Below, piece after piece: positions 50,717 to 63,048 of a stretch of 64,000 bases of DNA. Positions within the stretch are counted from its first letter, which is position 1. Each line of letters opens with the position of its first letter. The position numbers and the translations under genes are program-made. The notes beneath the pieces are model-generated. The model saw only the letters and a program-made list of their open reading frames with translations. It was not told the origin of the DNA and did not search any database. Source of the DNA: Otis tarda (Eukaryota; Chordata; Aves; Otidiformes; Otididae); assembly GCA_026413225.1 (NCBI GenBank), contig CM048552.1, forward strand, positions 213,045,553 through 213,109,552. Reading direction: 5' to 3'.

Positions 50717-53412
50717 ACACACTTGTATCCTGTGGTACCCCAATTCCTCCCAGTGTCCTCTACCATTGTGGTCAGGAAAGGGCAACCTACCTTATTGCTG
50801 GTAGGCCCCTGAGATGGCATTTGCTGACTGATCAGTTGGCTGCTGCCTTGCAGGTGGAGTAAGAAATTGCCTTTCCATTAGTGGGCCTATTAGCACAGAT
50901 TATTTTGCATTTAATTCTCCTTTAATTTGCTTTTAATTGTCCTTTCTTTGGTTGCTGATATTAATGAAACTTGTAGGAACTTCATACCCCCACAGAGTGG
51001 CAAAGACCCTTTTCTGAAAGTGGGGTGATACCAGCCAATAGGCTTAAAAGTGTCGTTAAAAATGCTTAATGGCTAGATAAAATGACCATAAAAGCATCAT
51101 TTTTTTTTCCCGAACCAGTCTAGAAGAAATAATACCAGGCCCAATAAAAGGCAGCATTTTTTTCCATTCTTCTGCTTTTCTCAGTCTAAGATAAAATGGT
51201 TCTGAAAGTTTTTTCCCTCTTTTAATTTGAAAGATAAAATTCACCTATGCACTGAAGCCTTGGAAGCGAGTGTTTAGCCCAGAGCACAAAATCATTACTC
51301 AATGAGGTTAGCCTTTGAGCAGCCATATTTCAAAGGAAAGCATTGACTTGGGGTGCTTTTGCTTGTCACTTGAGAAGATTAAGCACCATATAGTGGGAAA
51401 TAGAGACAACAGGAGGCCAAATACTGGGGAAATCTTTTATCTGGTGGAATTGCATGCTGAGGGAAGCAAGGGATGCCCTTGTGGTTGATACTTTTAAAGT
51501 GGGATTAGGATAAGAATGAAAATACCTACTGGCTAATATGTAGATCTTATTTCTTGTAATCTTAATGAAAATACTCTGACTGCAGAAGGTACAGCACAAT
51601 CTTCTCCCTTATCTGTCTGCTAATCACTCTCTCCCTCCTCTGAAGCTACCTATAATGTCCATTGCTATGGTAACCGAGCATGGTATGTGTCACAGACAAG
51701 ATGACATATGCATCTTTTCCTGCTTTAATAGCTCTTCTGTTGAGGCTGCAGCCTTCCCTCATTGCCGAGCTCCCCAAAGGACGCGCGTACGCTGACTTCG
51801 TGGGTTGGCATCTCCTTCTGGGCAGCCGCCGCGCTCACCCGCTGAACTGCTGGCACCGCGGAGCGCGGTGGGTTGTCATTCAAACCGGCTTCGCACAGAA
51901 CGTAATTTTGCGATGCATTCCTCCGAGGCTTAATTACATGTGTTTTTAACTGAGTGGCAAGAAACATTGAAAGAAACAATGTTCATTGAGCTTAAAGTGT
52001 AATTACCCAATAGCTAAACATGCCTAGAAGAAATGGGAGTTACTGCGTTCTTGGCTTTGTCAGGCAGGTCAGTCATTAAACTTTAACAAATAAAGCCAAT
52101 ATTTTATCTCAGCGAGTTTGCACCAGCGAGCATTGATCCATTGGCTGTTTGTTCATGCTCCAAAATACATGCCCATCGATACTCAGAAGCCTTGTGAACC
52201 CAAGGATGGGGTCATAATGAAACAAGCAGACAGTTGTCAGCGATGCTTAGAAGATTTACATTGTCTTGTAAAGAGTCAGCTGCAGAGAAAGCTCAAGATT
52301 TAATGGTCTTCTCCATCGCAGAAGGATATGTGGGGTGGTACGAGCTGCTAACACAGCCTGTCTCCTCCCCTGGGGTCCCTCAGCCACAGGCGCTCAGGAC
52401 TATTTCTATTGCAAGAGATAAGAGCACCAGAAGCCTTGACTGAGCTGATAGCTGGGTTAGGAAGAGACGGTGCCTTCGGCGAGGACCTTACATCTCAGTG
52501 GGGACAGGCACACACAGCTTTAGATGGGAAGAGGACACCGAGAGGGAAATGGAATTGCTGAAGCTCCTGACATCAACCTGACTTCACACCAACCTCGGCC
52601 AGGGGGACCTGAAGAGGTCTGGCAGTAAGATGCTGGTTCTGTAACGCTGTGCAGCAAAGGCCGCCTCTTCCCCCTCCCAAGCACTGAGCTTGGCGTGTTG
52701 CCTTCCTTTTATTCGTCCTCTTTTCCTCAAGAAGCAAACATGAAGATATCCAGGGCACCAGCCACTTCACTGTTTATTGGAACTTTGTGTCGATAAAAGT
52801 ATTTTTACTATGTGTGAAGACCCTCATCACCAATTCTGAGAGGTCTGCCAGCTGCTTGGTGTCATTTGCTTGAGATAAGGATCTTAATGGTGTAATATCC
52901 ATTGTCATGAGATTCATCTCAGCTTGGGTTGTTACTACACTGTGTGGGAAGATGACGAAACGTTAACAGTTACTCTGCACAGCCTTACGAGACTCACAGC
53001 CGTTACTTAACTTTCTCCCTGCTCTTACTGCTCCACAAAGAAATCGTAGTTACAATGCTTTTAGCTGGATCATGTCCGATTTTGTTACTTTCTATAAAGC
53101 TTCTCTCAAAATAAAACCAAAATCCTTTAAAGCTCCTTTAATTGCCATCCTCACTCTTTTTCTACTCATACTCGGAGCATGGACATTTGATCCAACCTGC
53201 CCCCACATTTTAGCATTTTCCACTCATTCCTTCTTACGTAGTTTACTTTAATCAGTCAACAATTAATCCCATTGTGATTTTTCCCACTACCCTGTGATGT
53301 ACATCTTTATAGTTTCACTGGTGGCACTAACGTGTGCAGTATTTTTGGTCAATTTTTTGTTACCTCCTCTTTTCATAAGGTGTGGGGTGACCTCTAACAG
53401 TTCTGGGACATA
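50717..53412. other. Gene-free, AT-rich stretch with a CpG-rich patch
   Basis: Mostly AT-rich unique sequence. The exception is the CpG cluster at about 51775-51910 (listed separately) followed by an AT-rich, ATTA-containing block. No coding exon is recognisable. Confidence 0.5.
51775..51910. promoter_or_regulatory. Small isolated CpG-rich patch (candidate enhancer or orphan island)
   Basis: Roughly 15 CpGs in about 135 bp (for example ACGCGCGTACG, GCCGCCGCG, CCGCGGAGCGCGG) inside otherwise CpG-poor, AT-rich DNA. It is too short for a classical island and has no open frame of interest. Beyond it lies AT-rich sequence with a perfect 7-bp inverted repeat, AACATTG/CAATGTT (51963-51969 and 51977-51983). 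Function is unknown. Confidence 0.4.
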
Positions 53413-53702
53413 TCATAGACTCATAGAATGGTTTGGGTTGGAAGGGACCTTTAAAGCCCATCCAGTCCAACCCCTCTGCAAGGAGCAGGGACATCTCCAA
53501 CCACATCAGGTTGCTCAGAGCCCCGGCCAACCTGGCCTTGAACGTTTCCAGGGATGGGGCATCCACCACCTCTCTGGGCAACCTGGGACACTGCTTCACC
53601 ACCCTCAGCGTAAAAAATTTCTTCCTAATATCTAATCTGAATCTACCTCCCTCTATTTTGAAACCATTACTCCTTGTCCTGTCACAACAAGCCCTGCTAA
53701 AA
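53413..53702 (-). mobile_element. CR1 LINE fragment (about 290 bp, 3' end)
   Basis: It begins 'catagactcatagaatgg' and continues through 'ggcatccaccacctctctgg' and 'ctgtcacaacaagccctgct'. It is standard, 5'-truncated, with the 3' terminus kept. Confidence 0.95.
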
Positions 53703-55290
53703 GGATGGAAGGGACTGTTGCTGCTAGATAGTCCTTTCTATTTCATCATCTGACATTGGCTCAGAGTTAACGGCTTTTTTTGTCTTGCAAGCTATGCTCT
53801 TGATCTTGGTCTGGCATGACTGTATCGAGGTCGATGAGAGTTTTCAGCCAAATACTCTTTCTATGGCTCCACCTTCTCGTTCACGTTCACTCTCAGGCCA
53901 CCACGACTCCTCTTGGTGCTCCTAGCACTAGCACACTTTTTTTTTCCCCCATTGAACACAATCTTCTTCCATCTCAATTTCCAGCCTTGTTTTCCTGATG
54001 CCTCTGTATACCCTGAAAAGCTTTACTTGCCTTTGGAAATTTTCCCCTGCTTTGTTTTGTGCTTTTATTTCCACTCTCCCATAATCCTTGGCTCTGTTTG
54101 CATTTTGCTTCTAATGCTCTTGTTTTGATGTTTGTCCAGCTCCTCCTTGTTTGCTTAGGCCTCCCAGTGAGTTCCCTACTGTGTTCTCTATTACTTCCTT
54201 AAATATTTCCCATCTGGTCTCTACTGAGATTTCTTTATCATTCCAAATTAATGGTCTGAGACGCTCTCCAAGCATTACCCTTCTCTGTCTCTCTCAAAGA
54301 CTTGACTTTTCACTTTGCAGGATCAAATTTATCTCCCCTGTCACCCATCTTTCCCTTGGGCTTTAATGTGTTTGTCATCTTTTCAATAAGTAATTCATGA
54401 TCGCTGCTGCCCTTTGGCATCGCTGTAGACTTCCACATCCAGCAGTGACTCTGTTGTGCCTTTTGCAGACAATCATGTGGGCCATCTGTTTTCGTGTGTG
54501 ACCAGCTGGTGACCCCTTGTAAATCCGTGAGGGAGCCAAATGCCACTGGTGATGGGACGATGCTTCTCACAGCAACCACTCAAGTTCTCACCAGTCCAAC
54601 GCCCCACCAGTCCCACGTGGCCCAGCATATTCTTTTCCTTGTTATTTCTGCTTTCATCCTCTACGTTCCCAGCTTTCACCTTCACAAGCGCCTCATAAGC
54701 CAGGGCCTCGTTTCAGAGGCTGAATTGATAAAATTTACGTTTTCCCTTCTCTGCAACTTGTTTTGGTTCATAACAGCAAATCACAGCTAGGCAGAGATTG
54801 CTGAAGGCTGCAGTAAATATTGCTGTGATGACCCTCTCAGGCATTAGTTTCCTGTTGTGCACAGAAGTCCTTACTCCTTTTGCACATGGAGGCAATATTA
54901 CTCATCGGGGGCGGGGGGGAAAGGAAGAAGTGTAATATGAAAATGACTGTGGATGCATAGCTCAGCTGTGCTGCTCACTGGCCTGGGGTGAGAGGGAGGT
55001 CCAGGAGCCCATCTCAGCAGCTGGGTGGTGTGTACAGCCATTCTCCAACCTCCTTGACCATTTCCACGTGTTTGGGTCATCAGTCAGATTGCACTGGATG
55101 TGGTGGCCTGCCTGGATTATGTGAAAGCCTTGCCATCCTCTGCAGGACTGCTTGGCATGGGTATCAGTGCCACCTTCACCTCTTGCCTTCCACAACTGAA
55201 TTTTGGACTGCTTTGACTTAAAATCTGAATTTTCCACTGCCTACATAGACTGCCCAGACAAGGTGAAGTGAACTTCCTTTGTAGAAGATG

Positions 55291-55323
<33 letters not shown>

Positions 55324-58300
55324 CTTAGACGAATTCATGACATTTTATTCCGTAATATTTGATGTGACGTTTTTGGGTCATTCCCATCCGTCACCTAAAT
55401 ATGGAGCTGCAAAGAGTCTGTATCCCAGCATAGGAGCAACCTGTCTTCCTTTAATTTTTAGGATATATGGTAAGATGTTTATTAAAATATCCTGAAGTAG
55501 GAAACACAGTGAACAGAGAGGACATAAAAGGATGGGATTCAGACCAGACCATGGTTTGCTTAGACTCGCTCTTTGCCAGATGAAGTCTTCTTCAACGAGA
55601 CTTCAATAGAGTCACATTTTGTGACGGTGTTTTAAGCAGAAACTTTTCTCCTGAGCTGCAGTTCACAGACTCTAAAACTGAACCATCCCAGCAGATACAG
55701 GAGGGAGCTGAAAGTAGCGATGGCAGTGACACTTTCTGTTTCAGTTTTCCATCACAACGCATTAAAAGTGATAAAGCTTAGCACTCACATGAGAGATTTT
55801 TCCAAGCTGCCTGTGGGTATCTGGATGCGTGTTTCCTGTTAAACCAGGCCTCTAAAGGTCACTTGGAAAATCATGGCTTTTTGCAGAGACGCAAAGCGAG
55901 CAGTCTGAAGTCGTACAGAGAATTTTTTTCTCTGGGATTTGAGCACTTAACTCTCCTATCAGTCTCAGAACCCCTAGAACTGGCCCCCACTTTTATGCAT
56001 TAAACCATTGGGCCAACTCTTGTCCCAGGAGGAAACTCAGTCTGTTCCAGTTTGGGGTCCTACTAGTCGTTAGAAGACTAAATTCATTAAATAACCGTGA
56101 GGGGACATAATGGAGATGCTCTCCCCATGCTATGCTGTTCCCAGTATGTCATCCATCTATGTGATGCCACCACCAGTGCAACATGGGGGGCGGTCTCCAG
56201 GTGGTATTAGACGAGAGGAGGAGGCTACGGCATGAAAAATCTGGGAGAACAGAAGTTGCGTTTCCAGTGGATCTATTGCAGCCAGAATTGTTAGTCTGCA
56301 CAAACGACAACCCCCGCTCTAATTCTCTCCAGCCTTAGGGGTAGAGGTTGAACGAGGAAGATGGATTACAGATTTAGAGAGAGAATATCAGCTTTCGTAT
56401 ACTCATATTATTTAAAACTGGAGAGGCATTAAATATCACCTTTCTTGACTTCCCCTGGGGCCCAGAAGTTCCCGTTCTTTGAGGGGAGCTCGTTACCAGC
56501 ACCTAGGGTGCTGTTGCGTTTCTGAGCAAGTAGACGTGGCAAAGGCATTTTAGAAACAGGCATAAAATCTCTGCAGTGACTGAACAACGCTGTGCTTTGT
56601 CTCTCAGCCTCCCCCTGAATACTTATAGAGTTGAAAATGAAATTGCACCTCTGGGCTGAGCTGCAGCCGTGCTCCTCGGAGGCCCCTTCAATCCAATTGG
56701 CAAAGGATGGGGTCTGGCAAGGCTTAGTCAGCTGGCGTTTGCAAAACGCTTTGGAAATGAAAACTGCCGCGCAGCACTGAGTCATGCAGCTGCCACTACA
56801 GGAAAGTGAAGTCTGTGGAGCCTGGGAATGCATCTGGATCCCTTGTGAGGTGCAACCGGGATCTGTGGGTTAAGTGTAGAGTTCATATGAGCAAGGATTG
56901 AGCCCTGGGGACCTCCACTCTACAGGCTGCTCTAGGAAAAGTGAAGCTTTGGGTGTTTTTGCAGGCAGACTAGCCTGTTTTGGACCGATGGGCGTTGGGC
57001 GTGTATTCTGCTCCCCTGCACCGTGGCAGAAGCCTGGCTGTGCATCGCGGAGGGAAGCGCTGCTGGTCCGGATTAATGCTAACCAGAGGAAGGAATGAAA
57101 CTGGTCAGCAAAACCACACATTTAACCAAAGAGAAAGAAGATGATGTTTCCATATCCAGGACAGCTCTTATGGTCAGTCCTGGGCACCGGTTGCCTGACT
57201 GCCATAGTAACTGGTGCTGTCCCAATCCATTGCTGTGCTGGTGATGACTGCCATCTGATGAGCGAAGAATTGGGCCAAAACGGCCATTTTCAGACCCCCT
57301 TCTCCGATATCTCTGTTCAAGCTGTGAGGAGCCATTCAACCATTTCAGGACTCACAACAACCCATGGTTACTGGATGTTGGATGTCTCTTGGACATCTTT
57401 TCCATTTTTTCCAATGGACCTGACCCAAATATGCTCTAAGCCACTGGATTTGAATCAGCCCTTTAGGTGACGTGAGGATCTGCCCCTCTGCTTCTTTTCT
57501 TCCAGTTATACAGTTATCCAGTTACATTTCTTTTCTTCCAGTTTTTTTTTTTTTTGAGAGAAAGGCCAACTGGGGGGGGGGAAAGTAGATGCTTCTGTTA
57601 AAAACCCCTTTCTTTCTCTATTTTACGTCGATATTGTGAGCAGATCCAAGCAAACCTCCATCTGCAATATCAATTTGGGTTATTCCTTCCCTCTGTCTGC
57701 AGGGAGAGGTCTCTGTTAGCCAAATGATTATTCTTGGAATAATAAAAACTTGCAGCTGGAACCAAGAGCTTGGCTGATGCAGACAATAAACCCCTGAGAA
57801 GGCAGACAGAGAGAAGAGATTGCTTTGGCTTGCCAGGGTCAGAAATCTCCCTCTCTGTGTGGCTGCTTGCTTTCACCTCCCTGCAGATCAAACCCTCCAA
57901 AGTTAACCCGGCTGCTGACATGGGATAAAAATGGAGAGCATGGAAGGAAAACTCTACCTGAAATAGCAGGGATGCCTTCAGCGAGAGGAGAAGGTCGGCA
58001 ACCTACAGCTTACAGCCCACGTGTAACAACTTGTGTAAGGAGGGAGGAATTGAAATTGAAACCAGAAAGAAAATATCACCCTGTATTACTCTGCAGATAG
58101 GGAGATCTACGAAGTTTTGGCGTGAATATTGCATTGAATAATATAACAGCAGGTGCTTCCACAGCAGAACTTCATAAAACCAGCAAACTGAGGTGTCTTC
58201 ATGATGCATTTAAACCTAAAATTCCCTTAAACGTGGACTTAAGTCCATCCCCTGCTCAACAAATCCATATATGCAATGTGTGTGATCACCTGATCCCCAA

Positions 58301-58395
58301 ATCCTTTTTACTCCTAAGGGTCTCAAAGCCTTTGCAAGCATTAACATGACAAAACACGACACATCGGCACATACATAAAGTATAATGAAGTATAA
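53703..58395. other. Gene-free stretch
   Basis: Unique sequence, with a 30-T homopolymer at 55292-55321 and a G-run near 57572-57581. At 57503-57546 the word TTTCTTTTCTTCCAGTT appears twice, about 35 bp apart. No exon of a known gene is recognised. Confidence 0.5.
55292..55321. repeat. Poly(T) run (30 bases)
   Basis: An uninterrupted T homopolymer. No retroposed gene sequence is recognised next to it. Confidence 0.95.
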
Positions 58396-58628
58396 TAAGG
58401 AGTTTTGTTTGCCAAACTGAAATTTGAGAAATTCAGACCAGAAAGAAACAAGAGGAGCAGTGGAAATTCCCCAGGGAACAGGATCACAGAGAGGCGTGGG
58501 AGGTCCTCAAGCACAAGACTGGAGGACTTCCCACCAGATGCAGCTTCATCCGACCAACAGCAACAAGTTTGGTTTAGGATCTTGGATAAAATCCCCCAGG
58601 AATCTGTATGATTCTGAGAACTGTCACA
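58396..58628 (+). repeat. 233-bp direct repeat, copy A
   Basis: Matches copy B (60742-60974) without gaps at a constant offset of 2346 bp. By eye there is one mismatch in the first 122 bp and about sixteen in the last 111 bp. It is not CR1 and has no TG...CA retroviral ends. Copy A holds an open frame of 68 codons (58405-58611), which a TAG interrupts in copy B. I do not recognise the sequence. It could be a local duplication or two members of a dispersed repeat. Confidence 0.9.
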
Positions 58629-58913
58629 GCTGAAATAGGCTAATAACCTGTGATCTCATGATGCACTGTCATCTCAGCTCCTCTCTAAAGCTGATGGAGA
58701 TGAGAGCTCATGAACGATATGGCAGAAGATCTTGTTCAGCTCTAGAGCACCAGCATGTGGCCAGTGGACCCCAGCTGGGGTTTAAGGAATGATGGGCGAG
58801 CCTAAGAGAATTAGGTATCTGATGTGTCTGACTGCAGTTAGGCTCTGACCTCGATAAAGAGAGCAGAAAGAGCATCTTCTCTTGAACTTAATGATGCCTG
58901 AAGTTTCAGCAGA
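58629..58913. other. Spacer between direct repeat A and a CR1 copy
   Basis: Unique sequence of under 300 bp; nothing identifiable. Confidence 0.4.
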
Positions 58914-59461
58914 TCATAGAATCCTAGAATCATAGAATCTTTAAGGTTGGAAGAGACCTCCAAGATCATCAAGTCCAACCATCCACCATGCCCACTAAAC
59001 CATGTCCCAAAGTGCCACATCTACATGTTCTTTGAACACCTCCAGCAATGGTGGCTCTACCACTTCCTTGGGCAGCCTGTTCCAGTGCCTGACCACTCTT
59101 TCAGTAAAGAAATGTTTCCTAATATCCAACCTAAACCTCCCCTGTTGCAGCTTGAGGACCTCTCATCCTATCACTTGTTACTTGGGAGAAGAGACCAACA
59201 CCTGCCTCCCTACAATGTCCTTTCAGGCAGATGTAGAGAGCAATGAGGTCTCAGACTCCTCTTCTCCAGATTAAACAAGCCCAGTTCCCTCAGCTGCTCC
59301 TCATAAGACTTGGGCTCCAGACCCCTCACCAGCTTCATTGACCTTCTCTGGACACGCTCTGGCAACTCAACGTTCTTCTTGTACTGAGGGGCCCAAAACT
59401 GCACACAGTACTCGAGGTGTGGCCTCAGCAGTGCCAAGTACAGGGGCACCATCACTTCTGG
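58914..59461 (-). mobile_element. CR1 LINE fragment of the second subfamily (about 550 bp)
   Basis: It begins 'atcatagaatcctagaatc' and continues 'tttaaggttggaagagacctc', 'gatcatcaagtccaacc', 'ctcttcattcaa'-type and 'ccttctctggacacgctctg' words to 'caggggcaccatcacttctgg'. The minus-strand frame includes [15 protein letters not shown], near the ORF2 end of CR1. It has the same 3'-end wording as the 38.6-kb copy. It lies between the two members of the 233-bp direct repeat. Confidence 0.93.
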
Positions 59462-60741
59462 TTAAGATTTTTGTCTTAAGGTGCTGTGAATCCTCATCAC
59501 TCTTCTCACCCTCCTTGGAGCCAGGTGCCTTCAGACACTCCTTGATGGTTAAGCATTTCGAGCCGCAGGGATGCTCGCTACCATGCCGTGTGTCCGAGGT
59601 AGCCAACCCGCTGCAGCCTTGGTGGAGGAGCCAGATTCTTTGGCCTGGCCTTCGACCACAAGTTCATCCTCGCATACCAGGAGCAGTAACACCACTCGCG
59701 GCTTTTCACAGAGCCAGAGCTGCCACTGGGCACCAGATCAGGAATAAAGGAGACACAGTCACACATATTTTGTTTGCAAGACAAATGCAAAGATGTTTTG
59801 CTTTTGAAACCACAAAATGCTGTGGTTTACAAAAAATTCCTTGCGTGTCTCCTAACACTCTCTGTCCTCTTCTCTTCTTACTCCCTCGCAGATCATCACA
59901 TGCTGCAGCATGTCCTCCTGGCCCTCCCTCATCATGCCCCAGAGAAAAAAAGCAGTAGCAAAACATATCCCCACCAAAGCCCCAGCACCTGGTCGGAAAG
60001 CTAGATGTGCACATTGTTTTTTGGGGTGCACGCATGGAGAAAAGCCCGGATGAGCAGGAGTCATGGATTTTTCAGTTCAGACCGCTCCCATCTTGTGTCC
60101 AGAACTCTCTCTGACACTGTGTGCTAGAGGGCTAAAAGAGCTTGAGCTCTTCAGCTTCCTTCTCTCCCTCCTGCATCCCAGTACTGACTCCATTCCCACT
60201 ATTGTTCTTCTCTTCCTTCTGCACCCCTTGCTCTGGATTTAGGAAGAGGTGGGAAAATCTGAGATGGGAAGATCCGCAACGCCAACGAGACAGCAAAAGA
60301 GAGGAGAGGGAGGTTAGCTGGGATGGGAGGGCAACTGCTAGAAGGTCTCTCTGGTGGTTCCCATCCTTCTGTGCATCCCTAAGTGGTGGCAAAGAGAGAA
60401 TTGGATCCCACTCCAAAATCAGGCTCCAGAGCGAAGCCCCAGTTACAGACAGAGCCTGGCAAATTGGGCACCTCAGAGCCTCCTCAGCTCTATTTCCAGG
60501 TTTGGGGCACCTCTCTGTACACACATACCAGGTCACATCTTCCCTCACTGGTTCTTTCAAGTGCTATTGCTCAGTGAGAAAAAGAAAAATAAGCCAGCGT
60601 TCATCTTTCCTCCTTAGACCCTGCCTTGACCCCTCTCGTGCACCAGTCTCTGTTGTTTCCAACACTCCAAACAATGTGTGTCTTTTACCCCGGCACCTCT
60701 GTGTAAACTGATACCCATCCCGGCAAGCTGTTTCTCTTGCT
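59462..60741. other. Gene-free stretch between CR1 and direct repeat B
   Basis: Ordinary unique sequence. A 189-codon plus-strand frame (60142-60711) overlaps a 142-codon minus-strand frame; neither shows a domain. There is no gag, pol or primer-binding site, so nothing supports a provirus between the two 233-bp repeats. Confidence 0.5.
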
Positions 60742-60974
60742 TAAGGAGTTTTGTTTGCCAAACTGAAATTTGAGAAATTCAGACCAGAAAGAAACAAGAA
60801 GAGCAGTGGAAATTCCCCAGGGAACAGGATCACAGAGAGGCGTGGGAGGTCCTCAAGCACAAGGCTGTAGGACTTCCCACCAGACAGAGTTTCATCCAAC
60901 TGACAGCAATGAGTTTGGTTTAGGACCCTGAATAAAATCCCCCAGGAATCTGTATGATGCTGAGGACTGACACA
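60742..60974 (+). repeat. 233-bp direct repeat, copy B
   Basis: Second copy of the 58396 repeat, same orientation. Its left border (TAAGGAGTTTTG) and right border (GACACA against GTCACA) coincide with those of copy A, and flanking sequences on both sides differ completely. That sharp edge is more like a discrete mobile or duplicated unit than a decayed long duplication. Confidence 0.9.
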
Positions 60975-62875
60975 TATGCTCTGTAAAACTCCTGTACTCC
61001 GTAAGTTGATTTTATCTGATAAAAACCTATCAAGAAGTGAAGAAAATTAATTCTTGAAATTCGAACCCTGAACCTGACCACAGAAACTGTTTTAACCCTT
61101 TCAGACCTTCCACAGCCTCTAGGAAGACCACTGGGAACCTCTCAATTGTCACTGAGTTTATGGGGAAGGTATTTGATTACTGCAAGGATGGCAGAGATGA
61201 CAGGTAGATGCAGAGGCAGATGGATGGATGGATGGATGGAGAGAGAGAGAAAGGGAGGAGGGAGCAAGAGAGAGAGAGCACAAGCAGTTGTGATTTCATG
61301 TGTATTTGAGTGATTAAACCAGACTCTGAGTAACACAAGATCAAAACACCTCCTCATCTATACAGCCACACGTGTCTAGAAGCGTTGTGAGAAAGACTGT
61401 GAACTTCTTACACCAGGATCTTTTTTTTTTCTTTATAGAAAATATAGGAAAATCTTAATTTCTTAAATCTGAGAAGAGCCATGGCTGGTCCTTCCCAGCC
61501 CAAAATGAAAGCTGTCTTGTTTGAGCAGTGGAACAGACTCAACCTGTAGACTGGAGTGTCTGGTTACTGAGCTGCAAAGCCTCCCTGCTCTTCCGTCCCC
61601 CAGGACGTAGCCTTTGAAGCCACAGGTAGGAAGCACGCTCACCGTTGAACAGCTTGGAGGAGACTGGGTCAGTGTGTGAGCTCTGGTTTAGCACCGAGAG
61701 AGCTAGGCTGGTCTGCTGGGTGGGTAGGTGCCTCCTTCAACCACACCAGTCTCTTGGTGTGAGCACCTCTGGAAGATTTGGGGCTCTCCAGACCGTATCA
61801 GGCACCTCACCAGGGGTGCACAGGCTGCTCTGAAGTGATAGATGGACACTGCTCCTGCTGCTGGGGTGGGACGCGTAGCTCTGAGTCAACAGAGCCAAGA
61901 CACAATACATGCGATGGGAAAACACTCAGCTCGGTGGTTTTGGCTCGAGCAGAGAGCATTTCTGTCATGCCAACAGCCTTTCAGAGCTGACTTCAGCAAG
62001 CACCTCCTGCCCATATCTTGACAGGAACTTCAGCTCTGGGAAAAAGCTCTCCAGAGGAATGAAAAGGACATTCAACCTCACCAACAATCAGTAAACGGAG
62101 ACTTGGGTGCTTAATTCCGGACTGAGGATCCTTCCATCCCCTTTTTGTTCCTCTCTGCACACGCAAACCTGGCTACATGCAGACCACACTGGATGCCCTG
62201 CAAAGCATGTCACAAAAACCCCCTTCTGCCTCCCTCCTCAGGTGATATCCCGGGGAGGAGAGCTTTGGCTTCTGCTTGGATCAGAGAAGAGCAGAACAGG
62301 TAGGATCCAGGCCTAGAGTCAAGGTCAGAAAATAATGCTTTTTTTTTTTATAAGCCTGATATTCATTCTCCCTGTTCCTTCCCACCCTTATAGGTGTCTT
62401 TAATAGGACGGTTCCACATTACAGCTCCTGTTAATTATTCATCACAGCCCGTATTTGCTCAGGTAGCAGTTCATGTCATGAACTCCCCTAACCTGCCCGG
62501 TCTAGCCTTGCTGGGTTGTAAATTAGCGAGAGCAGAGGCAGCGCTGATGAACGGTGGCCGCGAACAGGCACTTCTTGCTTCCTTCTGTAAGCAATTTCAG
62601 GATGACTTTGCAGTGTTTCGAAGCACGCAAGACCTTTGCTTCTCGTTTTTGCCTCAGCGGTGCCTGGCCAAAAAATCACCGTGTCTCAGAGGAGTACATA
62701 AAGGCTAGGCTTATATTGTGGGTGTCATTTGAGTGCAATCAAACATAGATTTCTGAGGCAATGATTAAAGAACAACCTCAGGTCTTGCAGGTCCCTTTCT
62801 TCCATGTAGGGCGATGGGTTGTGTGGTGAGCTAGGGCACAGGAAAAATGGAGGAGCCACAGAAAGGGGCTTTTGG
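60975..62875. other. Gene-free stretch
   Basis: It contains a (GATG)n/(GA)n microsatellite at 61219-61250 and a T-run near 62340. No coding feature is supported. Confidence 0.5.
61219..61250. repeat. (GATG)n then (GA)n microsatellite
   Basis: Five GATG units passing directly into five GA units. Confidence 0.9.
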
Positions 62876-63048
62876 ACATTTCAAGGCCAGGTTGGACGGG
62901 GCTCTGAGCAAGCTGATCTGGTTGGAGGTGTCCCTGCTCCTTGCAGAGGGGTTGGACTAGATGACCTTTAAAAGTCCCTTCCCACCCAAACCATTCTGTG
63001 ATTCTATGATTCTATGATTCTATGATTCTGATTCTATGATTCTATGAA
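62876..63048 (+). mobile_element. CR1 LINE fragment with long octamer tail
   Basis: From 'gacatttcaaggccaggttg' through 'gttggactagatgacctttaa' to an ATTCTATG tail. The tail has one ATTCTGTG, three ATTCTATG, a shortened ATTCTG and two further ATTCTATG, the longest octamer array in the window. Confidence 0.95.
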